Assembly (NCBI GenBank): GCA_016937695.1
Contig: JAFGWC010000006.1
Location: 1 to 37,758 of the forward strand
DNA from: Bacteroidales bacterium
GTDB lineage: Bacteria; Bacteroidota; Bacteroidia; Bacteroidales; NBLH01
Length of the DNA: 37,758 nucleotides
Direction of reading: 5' to 3'
Translations under genes and position numbers: made by a program
Shown here: positions 30,698 through 37,758 of the stretch, piece by piece
How the letters are laid out: every line of letters starts with the position of its first letter
Position numbering within the stretch: position 1 is the stretch's first letter
Notes under the pieces: model-generated
What the model was told of the DNA's origin: nothing
Seen by the model: only the letters and a program-made list of their open reading frames with translations
Database searches by the model: none

Positions 30698-32566
30698 TTA
30701 TGATTCAATTGAATAGTCTTGTTTTTGAACTGTGAATTTAAAAATACTTCCATTTCCGATTTGGCTTTCTGCCCAAATTTTTCCGCCGTTTTTTTCAACA
30801 AATTCTTTACATAAAATTAAGCCTAATCCGCTGCCAACTTCTTTATTTATGCCGTGTGTTGAAAAGTTTTTATCAATACAAAAAAGTTTATGAATATCTT
30901 CTTTTGAAATTCCAACTCCGTTATCAGAAACACTAATTTCAAAATGGTTTTCTTTTTCTTCTGCATTAATAATTATTTTACCGCCATAATTTGTGAATTT
31001 TATAGCATTTGAGATTAAATTTCTAATAACTGTGCTAATCATGTTTTTATCAGCTAATACAATAATTTTATCATCAATTTTATTTTTAATAGTAATATTT
31101 TTTTTATTTGCATTTAATAGTAAAATTTTCAATTCTTCTGATATTAAGTCGTTTACATTAAAATTTTTATTGCAAATTTCTAAATTTCCGGTTTGCGAAC
31201 GCGACCATTCCAATAAATTTGTTAGTAAATTTAAAGTGTGTTCTGATGTTTTTGAAATAACATCAGCAAATTGTTCAATTTTTTCTAATTTATTGCTTTT
31301 AATATGTTTTGTTAGCAAGCTGCTAAATCCTAAAATAGTATTAAACGGATTGCGTAAATCGTGCGCTATTATTGAAAAGAATTTGTTTTTTGTGGCATTT
31401 AAAACTTTTAATTCTTTATTTTTTCTTGCCAATTTAACTTTTGATTTTTTAAATTTTTTATTTTTCAATAAAATTTCAGCTTTTTGAATTTCAATTTGCT
31501 TGTTTTTTAAGTAAATGTTTTTTCGCGATAAAAATAGAAAAATTATAAAAGAAACTATTGCAAAAATTAGAACAAAACCTATTAAAAAATATAAAAAAAA
31601 TGCATCTTTTATGTGGTTTATTTTATTATCATCACTAAAACATACAATGTGTGCAACAGGCTCATTATCAAAGTTATATATTGGATAAAACATTACAATA
31701 TAATTATTTTCATGATGATTTATATGAACAGCTTTTTTATTAAACTTTTTTAATAATTCATCAGTATTATAATTTTTTATAAGTTGAGTTTTTAATTCTT
31801 CTATACTTGTTTTGTTTATTTTTGTTTGAGCAGGAAAGTTAGAGTCGCCTTTTTCGTTAAGAAAATTATTGCTTAAAATGTAATCTGAATAATTACAAAT
31901 ACCAAAATCGCCAACTTTTTTTGTAACTATTTCTTTTAAAATAATAAATTCGCAGGCAACTTTATCATATTGTTCTATTTGATAAGTAATAGCTCTAAAC
32001 GAAGGACTAATTTCAACTCCGCCGATATAATTATTTTTGTGAAATAAAGGATAAACATATCTAAAACCACTAAAAACTCTTCCTTCTTCAAATCCTTGAG
32101 CATAGGCTTTTTTTGTGTTTACGTATATAACGGTGCTTCTTATTTTTTCAAGATTATCTCCATATTTATCCGGTTTATGAAACCTAAAAAAGCTTGTATT
32201 ATCAGGCAAATAAAAATGAAATTGTCTGTAATTTGCTTGTTGTAAATTTTTGTAAGTTGGCTGTAATATTTCATGTAGATCTTTTCTGATTTTTTCTTTT
32301 TTTGTGCTGTCAGAGTCTTTTATTTCGCTGAATAAAGAAAGAATTTGTTCGTTATTAATTTTTTCCTCAAAAATTAATTTTGATGTTAATCCGTAAACGC
32401 TAATAATTCTGTTGTAGTTGATATCCAGAGAGTTGAGTCTTTCCTTGAAATATTTTTCTTTGGAAGTTTCGTACAGATTATAAATAATAATAATAAAAAT
32501 ACTTTCTATAATTAAAAATATAAAAACTATTGAAGTAATTTTTATTAATTTTTTCCTTTTCATCAT
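30698..32566 (-). CDS. dCache_4-type sensor histidine kinase
   Basis: 622 residues. One N-terminal helix (KITSIVFIFLIIESIFIIIIY), then a periplasmic double-Cache sensor domain of about 270 residues with the typical QFHFYLPDNTSFFRFHKPDK, GFEEGRVFSGFRYVYPLF and YIGGVEISPSF. A second helix near residue 325 (FFLYFLIGFVLIFAIVSFII) and a coiled coil lead to HisKA with FFSIIAHDLRNPFNTILGF. The HATPase domain has NLISNAIKFTNYG, DNGVGIS and GSGLGLIL. No response regulator lies nearby. It is co-directional with the MocA-like gene (49 bp upstream) and the tautomerase-SsnA pair (84 bp downstream), so it may sense a small ligand for that pathway. Confidence 0.88.
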   Translation of the reverse strand: MMKRKKLIKITSIVFIFLIIESIFIIIIYNLYETSKEKYFKERLNSLDINYNRIISVYGLTSKLIFEEKINNEQILSLFSEIKDSDSTKKEKIRKDLHEILQPTYKNLQQANYRQFHFYLPDNTSFFRFHKPDKYGDNLEKIRSTVIYVNTKKAYAQGFEEGRVFSGFRYVYPLFHKNNYIGGVEISPSFRAITYQIEQYDKVACEFIILKEIVTKKVGDFGICNYSDYILSNNFLNEKGDSNFPAQTKINKTSIEELKTQLIKNYNTDELLKKFNKKAVHINHHENNYIVMFYPIYNFDNEPVAHIVCFSDDNKINHIKDAFFLYFLIGFVLIFAIVSFIIFLFLSRKNIYLKNKQIEIQKAEILLKNKKFKKSKVKLARKNKELKVLNATKNKFFSIIAHDLRNPFNTILGFSSLLTKHIKSNKLEKIEQFADVISKTSEHTLNLLTNLLEWSRSQTGNLEICNKNFNVNDLISEELKILLLNANKKNITIKNKIDDKIIVLADKNMISTVIRNLISNAIKFTNYGGKIIINAEEKENHFEISVSDNGVGISKEDIHKLFCIDKNFSTHGINKEVGSGLGLILCKEFVEKNGGKIWAESQIGNGSIFKFTVQKQDYSIES

Positions 32567-32615
32567 TAAATCTTTTTTTAAAGATAATGTTTTTTTTGGA
32601 AAAAATAATCACTTA

Positions 32616-33221
32616 TTATGTGATATTTAGCACATTACCAAAGTATTTATAGTATTCTATTTCAGAGTTTATATTTATCAAAATATTTTTATCGTCTGTT
32701 TCGATTTTTTTGTGAGAAAAGTTTTTCAAAAAATCTCTGAAATTTATATTATTCTGATTTTCTGAAATAAGTTTTTTTATTAGTTTTTCAGATAATAATA
32801 TTGGATGTCCGCCTTTGTTTTTATAATATGGATTTATATAATCGTAGTTTTTTATATTTGATATTAATATTCTAAGTAAGTCGTTGTTAATGAATGGATT
32901 ATCGGAATTTTGAATAAAACACGGAGCATTATTTTTCAATGCAGAAAGTCCAATTTTTATCGAATAAAATCTTTCAAATTCAAGTTTGTTGTTTTCAATA
33001 ATTTTAACTGATTTTAAGTTTTTGATTTTTAGATTTTTAAAAGTTTCAATTCCGCTTTTATTTAAAACAATAATAATTTCTTGGCAATTAAAGTTTTGAT
33101 ATTTGTCGATAATTTTTTCGATAAAAGTTTTTGAATTATCAAATTTTAAAGCAAATTTTGCTTTTCCCATTCTTGATGAATTTCCTGCTGCTAATATTAT
33201 AACTGAGTAATTTTCGCTCAT
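32616..33221 (-). CDS. MocA/MobA-like nucleotidyltransferase
   Basis: 201 residues. The nucleotide-binding start is SVIILAAGNSSRMGKAKFAL and the second motif QNSDNPFINNDLL contains the Asp that holds the metal. NKGGHPILLSEKLI matches the MocA (molybdenum cofactor cytidylyltransferase) and related XdhC-neighbour group (GHP motif). It may attach CMP or GMP to molybdopterin, or act on a sugar. Placed with an SsnA-like gene, a molybdopterin-dinucleotide role is attractive, but no molybdoenzyme is in the window. First gene of a probable four-gene operon. Confidence 0.8.
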   Translation of the reverse strand: MSENYSVIILAAGNSSRMGKAKFALKFDNSKTFIEKIIDKYQNFNCQEIIIVLNKSGIETFKNLKIKNLKSVKIIENNKLEFERFYSIKIGLSALKNNAPCFIQNSDNPFINNDLLRILISNIKNYDYINPYYKNKGGHPILLSEKLIKKLISENQNNINFRDFLKNFSHKKIETDDKNILININSEIEYYKYFGNVLNIT

Positions 33222-33266
33222 TTTTTTTTGTTAAAATAAAATCTTAGATAATTTATTTCTTATTGT

Positions 33267-33274
33267 TACTTTTG
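33267..33274 (+). promoter_or_regulatory. -7 promoter box TACTTTTG and leader of dapD
   Basis: TAnnTTTG match 24 bp upstream of ATG 33298. An aagg at 33287-33290 sits 7 bases before the start as a weak ribosome binding site. Confidence 0.45.
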
Positions 33275-33297
33275 TTGAGATTAAAAAAGGAAAAATT

Positions 33298-34116
33298 ATG
33301 ACTGATAAATATAGAAAAATAATTGAAGATGCTTGGGATAACAGAGATTTATTAAATCAAGAAAATACAAAAAATGCAATTCGTGCAGTTATTGAGTTAA
33401 TGGATAAAGGAAAATTGCGAGTAGCAGAGCCAATTGAAAATGGCTGGCAAGTAAATGAGTGGATTAAAAAAGCAACAATACTATATTTTCCGATTCAAGA
33501 AATGGAAGTTTCTGAAGCCGGAGTTTTAGAATTTCATGATAAAATGAAATTAAAAACGGGTTATAAAGAACTGGGAATCAGAGTTGTACCACATGCAGTA
33601 GCACGATATGGCGCCTATATTTCAAGTGGTGTAATTTTAATGCCATCGTATGTAAATATTGGTGCTTATGTTGATGAAGGAACAATGGTAGATACTTGGG
33701 CAACAGTTGGTTCGTGTGCTCAAATCGGAAAAAATGTTCATTTAAGCGGTGGAGTAGGAATTGGCGGAGTTTTAGAACCAGTTCAAGCCGCGCCTGTAAT
33801 TATTGAAGACGACTGTTTTATTGGTTCAAGATGCATAATTGTAGAAGGCGTAAGAATTGAAAAAGAAGCTGTTCTTGGTGCAAATGTTGTAATTACAAAA
33901 TCAACAAAAATAATTGATGTAACAGGAAGCGAACCAATTGAATATAAAGGAGTTGTGCCAGCTCGTTCGGTTGTAATTCCCGGAACTATAAAAAAACAAT
34001 TTCCGGCAGGCGAATATCAAGTTCCGGCTGCATTAATTATTGGAAAAAGAAAAGAATCTACAAATCTTAAAACCTCGTTAAACGATGCTTTAAGAGAGTA
34101 TAATGTGGCAGTATAA
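33298..34116 (+). CDS. dapD: Tetrahydrodipicolinate N-succinyltransferase
   Basis: 272 residues, the normal DapD length. N-terminal helical part (WDNRDLLNQENTKNAI), then a left-handed beta helix of hexapeptide repeats with the conserved VMPSYVNIGAYVDEGTMVDTW, GSCAQIGKNVHLSGGVGIGG, GGVLEPVQAAPVIIEDDCFIG and SRCIIVEGV. It transfers succinyl from succinyl-CoA in the lysine/meso-diaminopimelate route. A succinylase branch is thus used for cell wall DAP. It has its own promoter box and is followed by a nested hairpin. Confidence 0.95.
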   Translation: MTDKYRKIIEDAWDNRDLLNQENTKNAIRAVIELMDKGKLRVAEPIENGWQVNEWIKKATILYFPIQEMEVSEAGVLEFHDKMKLKTGYKELGIRVVPHAVARYGAYISSGVILMPSYVNIGAYVDEGTMVDTWATVGSCAQIGKNVHLSGGVGIGGVLEPVQAAPVIIEDDCFIGSRCIIVEGVRIEKEAVLGANVVITKSTKIIDVTGSEPIEYKGVVPARSVVIPGTIKKQFPAGEYQVPAALIIGKRKESTNLKTSLNDALREYNVAV

Positions 34117-34240
34117 AATAGCTGTAGTTTAGATTTTATGTGATATTTTAAATATTTGTTTTGCTTGTTTTTTTGTAAGTAATTACTAATTACCTGATAA
34201 TTAATGCAAAACAAATAATATTAGTTATCACAGCTATTTT
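34115..34240 (+). repeat. Nested inverted-repeat element after dapD
   Basis: Three concentric inverted pairs: 34115-34125 with 34230-34240 (11 bp, aaaatagctgt), 34153-34164 with 34206-34217 (12 bp, tatttgttttgc) and 34179-34185 with 34187-34193 (7 bp). All are perfect. The outer arm begins inside the dapD stop codon. The layout suggests a long folded transcript end or a small miniature-element remnant with terminal inverted repeats. Confidence 0.6.
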
Positions 34241-34276
34241 AAACCAAAGCCTCAAAAAAATCTATAAAAAATAAAA

Positions 34277-35266
34277 ATGAATAAAAACAGTAAAAAATTT
34301 CTGGTAATTCAAACTGCATTTATTGGCGATGCAATTTTAGCAACATCAATACTTGAAAAATTAAATTCGTATTTTCCTGAAAATCAAATAGATTACCTTG
34401 TGCGTAAAGGAAACGATTCTTTGTTTAAAGAACATCCGTTTATTAAAAATCTTTATATTTGGGATAAAAATAAAGGAAAATACAAGCAATTATTTAAAAT
34501 TTTAAAATCAGTAAGAAAAGAAAAATATGACTATATAATTAATTTACAGCGATTTGCAACAACCGGAATTTTTACAGTATTTTCAAAAGCAAAAGTAAAA
34601 ATTGGCTTTAAAAAAAATCCGTTTTCGTTTTTATTTAATTATAGTTTTAATCATGAAATTAATAACGGCAAACACGAAGTTGAAAGAAATCAATTGCTTA
34701 TCGAAAATTTTACAGATAATGTTTATTCAAAACCAAAACTTTATCCATTACAGTCTGATTATGAGAAAGTTGAAGAACATAAGAAAAATGATTTTATTTG
34801 CATTTCTCCGGCTTCTGTTTGGTTTACAAAACAGTTTCCTGCTTCAAAATGGCTAGATTTTATTAATAATTTGGATGAAAAATATAATGTTTTTTTACTT
34901 GGCGGACCAGATGATAAATTATTATGTGATGAAATAAAAAATCAATCAATAAATAAAAAAGTAGAAAATTTGGCCGGAAAATTAAATTTATTGCAATCAG
35001 CAGCATTAATGAAAGATTCAAAAATGAACTACACAAACGATTCTGCTCCATTACATTTAGCTTCGGCAATGAATGCAAATGTTACTTCGGTTTTTTGTTC
35101 AACAATTCCGGACTTTGGTTTTGGTCCTTTATCCGATAATTCAAAAATAGTGCAAATAAAAGAAAAATTGGAATGCCGACCTTGTGGTTTACACGGAAAA
35201 AAGGAATGTCCTTTAGCTCATTTTAATTGCGCAATGAAAATTGATATAAATGATTTGAAATTTTGA
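34277..35266 (+). CDS. Family 9 glycosyltransferase (heptosyltransferase-like)
   Basis: 329 residues. N-terminal FLVIQTAFIGDAILATSIL and VRKEKYDYIINLQRF are those of ADP-heptose:LPS heptosyltransferases. The donor site has ISPASVWFTKQFPASKW and MNYTNDSAPLHLASAMN with Asp and His. The Cys-rich C-terminus (ECRPCGLHGKKECPLAHFNC) is common in this family. It should act at the cytoplasmic face on a lipopolysaccharide core, and fits other envelope genes here (kdsC, LpxH-like). Start ATG 34277. Confidence 0.88.
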   Translation: MNKNSKKFLVIQTAFIGDAILATSILEKLNSYFPENQIDYLVRKGNDSLFKEHPFIKNLYIWDKNKGKYKQLFKILKSVRKEKYDYIINLQRFATTGIFTVFSKAKVKIGFKKNPFSFLFNYSFNHEINNGKHEVERNQLLIENFTDNVYSKPKLYPLQSDYEKVEEHKKNDFICISPASVWFTKQFPASKWLDFINNLDEKYNVFLLGGPDDKLLCDEIKNQSINKKVENLAGKLNLLQSAALMKDSKMNYTNDSAPLHLASAMNANVTSVFCSTIPDFGFGPLSDNSKIVQIKEKLECRPCGLHGKKECPLAHFNCAMKIDINDLKF

Positions 35267-35276
35267 AAAAAAATAT

Positions 35277-35414
35277 TCTCGCAAAGCTGCAAAGTAATAA
35301 TTTTATAAATAAATATTGATAATTTGATATTTAATGACCTTAAAATTAATAATTTAGAAATTTTTTAAGATGTGAAAATATCTACTAATAAGCCTTTGCG
35401 ACTTGGCGGCTTTG
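35277..35414 (+). repeat. Imperfect inverted repeat with gcaaag words
   Basis: tctcgcaaagctgcaaag at 35277-35294 is roughly inverted in cctttgcgacttggcggctt at 35393-35412 (continuing tg). The 100 bp between the arms is AT-rich with no gene. Such gcaaag inverted words occur as dispersed intergenic repeats in many Bacteroidota; here it fills the 182 bp gap before the Sua5-type gene. Confidence 0.5.
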
Positions 35415-35448
35415 TTAGGGAAAAACACGTAAATAAGAGAATAAAATC

Positions 35449-36012
35449 ATGCAAGAAGAAATAAAAAAAGCATTAAATGTTTTGTATAAAGGCGGACTTA
35501 TACTTTATCCAACCGATACAATTTGGGGAATTGGCTGCGATGCAACAAATGAAGAAGCAGTAAAACGAATTTATGAAATAAAAAAACGTGAAGATTCAAA
35601 AAGCATGTTGGTTTTGCTTGATGACGCTACCAGAATACCTTTTTATGTTGATGAAATGCCTGAAATTGCTTGGGATTTAATTGAAGTTGCAGATAAACCT
35701 TTGACAATTATTTATCCAAATGCGAAAAATTTTGCAAAAAACCTTATTGCTAACGATAAATCTATTGGAATTAGAATTGTAAACGATAAATTTTGCAATG
35801 ATTTAATTCGTAAATTTAAAAAACCAATTGTTTCAACATCTGCAAATTTTTCCGGCGAAAAAAGTCCTTCAATTTTTTCTGAAATTACTGAAGAAATAAA
35901 AAAAAGTGTTGATTATATTGTAAATCACAAACAAAATGAAACTAAAAAATCACAAGCATCGCAAATAATAAAACTTGGAATTGGCGGTGAAATAAAAATT
36001 ATCAGAAAATAA
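35449..36012 (+). CDS. tsaC: Sua5/YciO/YrdC-type threonylcarbamoyl-AMP synthase
   Basis: 187 residues, single YrdC domain without the Sua5 C-terminal domain. GGLILYPTDTIWGIGCDATN, IYEIKKREDSKSMLVLL, PLTIIYPNAKN, SIGIRIVND and IVSTSANFSGEKSP are the family marks. It makes threonylcarbamoyl-AMP from Thr, bicarbonate and ATP for the t6A modification of tRNAs. A paralogue of unclear role (YciO) is the alternative. It is followed 48 bp later by a YafK-type lipoprotein gene. Confidence 0.88.
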   Translation: MQEEIKKALNVLYKGGLILYPTDTIWGIGCDATNEEAVKRIYEIKKREDSKSMLVLLDDATRIPFYVDEMPEIAWDLIEVADKPLTIIYPNAKNFAKNLIANDKSIGIRIVNDKFCNDLIRKFKKPIVSTSANFSGEKSPSIFSEITEEIKKSVDYIVNHKQNETKKSQASQIIKLGIGGEIKIIRK

Positions 36013-36060
36013 CTTTCATATAATTTAGTTATACTATTATTTTAATTAAATCTAATTTCT

Positions 36061-36978
36061 ATGCGACTGTATATTTTAATTTTTATATTGTTTATTTTGG
36101 CTTGTAATCAAAATGCTCAGGAAAAAAATAACATAAAAACAGATACAATTATTAAAATCACAAAAAAAGCTAAACTGCATAAAATCAATAATATTACTGA
36201 TATAGAAAAAGGCGCAAAAGAGCGTAGTTCTGTTTTTATTAAAGATAGACTTGAAAAACTTGTAGGTGCTTCATTAAAAGATATTTGTGTAGAAAAAGGA
36301 TTAGCATATCCGCCAAAATTTGTTCTTTTCCGTGCATTTAAAATGGAAAAAGAATTTGAAATTTGGGCAGCTAATAAAAGAAGCGATAAATTGCAGCTGA
36401 TTTTAACACTTCCAATTTGCGCTGTTGATAATCAGCCAAGTCCAAAACTTGAACAAGGCGACGGAAAAACACCGGAAGGTTTTTATAATTCGAGTATTTT
36501 ATATGGAAGTCAGGCTGATTTTATGTGGATAAAGCTTAATAATAAGGAAATTGATACTTATGGAAGTGTTGGTTATGGCTCAAGTTTTAAAATTTGCCTC
36601 GATTATCCTAATAGTTTAGATAAAAATCAAACAAAAAAAATCATGAAACACAGCAATCCCGGAAGTGCAATTTGTGTTCATGGAAATTGTGTTAGTATTG
36701 GTTGTATATCGTTTGAAAATAAAAATTATTTGCCGCTTTTTCTTATAGCTGCAAATCATAACGAAAAATTATACGGCAAAATAAAAATTCATATTTTTCC
36801 TTTTAGATTTACTGATGAATTAAAAAATAAATATTCAAAAAAAGAAAGTAGAATGTCTGAAAATCAAGTGCTTGGCTTTTGGAGTAATATTGAAGAAGCT
36901 TATAATCTTTTTGAGAAAAACAATAAAGCCTTAAAAATCAATGTTTTAAACAATAAATATATTTTTAGCGAATATTGA
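36061..36978 (+). CDS. YafK/DpaA-type L,D-transpeptidase-fold lipoprotein
   Basis: 305 residues. A lipoprotein signal is evident: MRLYILIFILFILAC with Cys 15 after LA. The YkuD-type catalytic part shows LPICAVDNQPSPKLEQGDGKTPEGFY and ICVHGNCVSIGCISF, with His, Ser-x-Gly-Cys of the active site. The E. coli relative YafK (DpaA) detaches Braun lipoprotein from peptidoglycan; in Bacteroidota the natural target is unknown. The C-terminal 60 residues are helical and specific to YafK-like proteins. An outer-membrane, periplasm-facing position is expected. Confidence 0.87.
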   Translation: MRLYILIFILFILACNQNAQEKNNIKTDTIIKITKKAKLHKINNITDIEKGAKERSSVFIKDRLEKLVGASLKDICVEKGLAYPPKFVLFRAFKMEKEFEIWAANKRSDKLQLILTLPICAVDNQPSPKLEQGDGKTPEGFYNSSILYGSQADFMWIKLNNKEIDTYGSVGYGSSFKICLDYPNSLDKNQTKKIMKHSNPGSAICVHGNCVSIGCISFENKNYLPLFLIAANHNEKLYGKIKIHIFPFRFTDELKNKYSKKESRMSENQVLGFWSNIEEAYNLFEKNNKALKINVLNNKYIFSEY

Positions 36979-36990
36979 AAAAACGATTTA

Positions 36991-37023
36991 ACCTGCAAGC
37001 GTCTATAGACCTTGCAGCGTTTT
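36991..37023 (+). terminator. Hairpin terminator between convergent genes
   Basis: ctgcaag (36993-36999) pairs with cttgcag (37011-37017) around gtctatagac with one bulged base on the left, followed by cgtttt. It ends the YafK-type gene and overlaps the end of the transposase gene on the other strand. Confidence 0.7.
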
Positions 37024-37699
37024 AAAATTTAGTTGGAAATTTTTCTTCACTATAAAGTTCATTATTAAAATCATGTAAAAACATAAAGTTTTCAATATCT
37101 TCAAAAATTTCAATTACTTTTTTTCTCATCAGTTTTGTTGGTTTGTTAGAAATGATAGAATGATAAGAGGTCCATTTGTAGTTTTTTACTTTATTGCTGA
37201 AGCCATGATTTACAGGATTAAAATGAATATATAGGATTAAATTTTTTAGATATTTTTCATTTCTTACTTCAATACGTTCAAAACGAGAGTCAAATAATTT
37301 ACCTGTTCTATTTTCAGATTTATTAAAAGCTTTTGAATATGCATTAAATAAATGTGAGAATTGTTTCTCTGGAACTGGCTTTTTTAATTCGGCAAATTTT
37401 TCAATCGTATAATCTTTGTCTGGAATAAATGTTTCCCATTTTTCTTTCGCTATTTTAGAGGTTTTATTTTCCGGAATCAAATATTCAATTTCTTCTTTTT
37501 CTTTTATTTTTAGTAATAAATGAAAATGATTTGGCATTAGGCACCATGAAAATGTTTCTGCAATTGAATTAATATATATTTTATAAAGATTTAAGAAATG
37601 ACTATAATTCTTTTCTGAATTAAAAATATTACAACTATTTATTCCTCTGTTGTAAATATGAAAATAGCTGCCATATTCAATTTTTGGTTTAATTTCCAT
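37022..37699 (-). mobile_element. REP-associated-type Y1 transposase gene (IS200/RAYT-like HUH)
   Basis: 225 residues; the gene is complete. The HUH motif is MPNHFHLLLKI. The likely catalytic Tyr is in LFNAYSKAFNKSENRTGKLFDSRF, followed by YLKNLILYIHFNPVNHGF and the WTSYHSI motif that is typical of the Y1_Tnp chromosomal group. These single-strand transposases are often domesticated and tied to short palindromic repeats rather than moving themselves. A 20-bp tandem repeat starts 12 bp upstream of its ATG. No terminal inverted repeat or target duplication is expected for this class, and none was seen. Confidence 0.85.
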
Positions 37700-37711
37700 T
37701 GTAGATGATTA

Positions 37712-37758
37712 AAAAAAATGCTCACATGTCTAAAAAAATGCTCACATGTCTAAAAAAA
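37712..37758 (+). repeat. 20-bp tandem repeat at right edge
   Basis: The unit atgctcacatgtctaaaaaa begins at 37718 and again at 37738, with a preceding A-run in phase, so at least two and a third copies; it continues to the window end and may extend beyond. Each unit contains the palindrome acatgt. It lies upstream of the Y1 transposase gene. Confidence 0.8.

Noticed and set aside
37712-37758. CRISPR array at the right edge
   Set aside because: Units are 20 bp in direct tandem with no unique spacers and no cas genes.

Overview
The window is AT-rich (roughly 28-32% GC by eye) and densely coded. It reads as chromosome of an uncultured-type member of the Bacteroidota. Pointers are SprB-type repeats, an S46 dipeptidyl peptidase, a rbfA-lolE pair, a PpiD/SurA-type foldase with a Bacteroidota-like N-terminus, a DUF2520-kdsC-ubiA-maf cluster, TAnnTTTG promoter boxes and very little Shine-Dalgarno use. 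No rRNA, tRNA or CRISPR array was found, and no gene-free stretch exceeds about 300 bases. Several genes appear to start with TTG or GTG.

Region 1 (1-6515, + strand) is the most interesting part. It holds a sulfur-relay set (rhodanese-like, DsrE-like, TusA-like) followed by an electron-transfer set: a free-standing MvhD/FlpD-like protein, a QmoA-like and a QmoB/HdrA-like flavin/iron-sulfur protein, a small winged-helix protein and a QmoC-like HdrC-cytochrome b membrane protein. This resembles the quinone-interacting Qmo/Hdr complexes of sulfur-metabolising bacteria. No aprAB, sat, dsrAB or hdrB is present here; the left edge cuts the rhodanese gene, so upstream content is unknown. The likely idea is that protein-bound sulfane sulfur is coupled to the quinone pool.

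Region 2 (6598-11379) has mixed genes: a solitary MoxR ATPase, a MoeB/ThiF-rhodanese fusion, guanine deaminase, a putative lipoprotein, a degenerate hemerythrin and a DUF2797 protein.

Region 3 (11503-19860) has lolE-like and rbfA on the minus strand. On the plus strand follow a large SprB-repeat secreted protein, a sensor histidine kinase split by an in-frame TAA, a LpxH-like metallophosphoesterase and a MurG-like glycosyltransferase, closed by a strong terminator.

Region 4 (19866-28766) has a minus-strand cluster DUF2520-kdsC-ubiA family-maf-DPP11, a secreted papain-like peptidase on the plus strand, and a PpiD-like foldase.

Region 5 (28975-33221, minus) is a probable operon: MocA-like nucleotidyltransferase, orphan dCache sensor kinase, small tautomerase and SsnA-like amidohydrolase. 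Region 6 (33298-37758) has dapD, a family 9 glycosyltransferase, a Sua5/YrdC protein and a YafK-type L,D-transpeptidase lipoprotein on the plus strand. It ends with a REP-associated-type (Y1) transposase gene flanked by a short tandem repeat that runs off the right edge.
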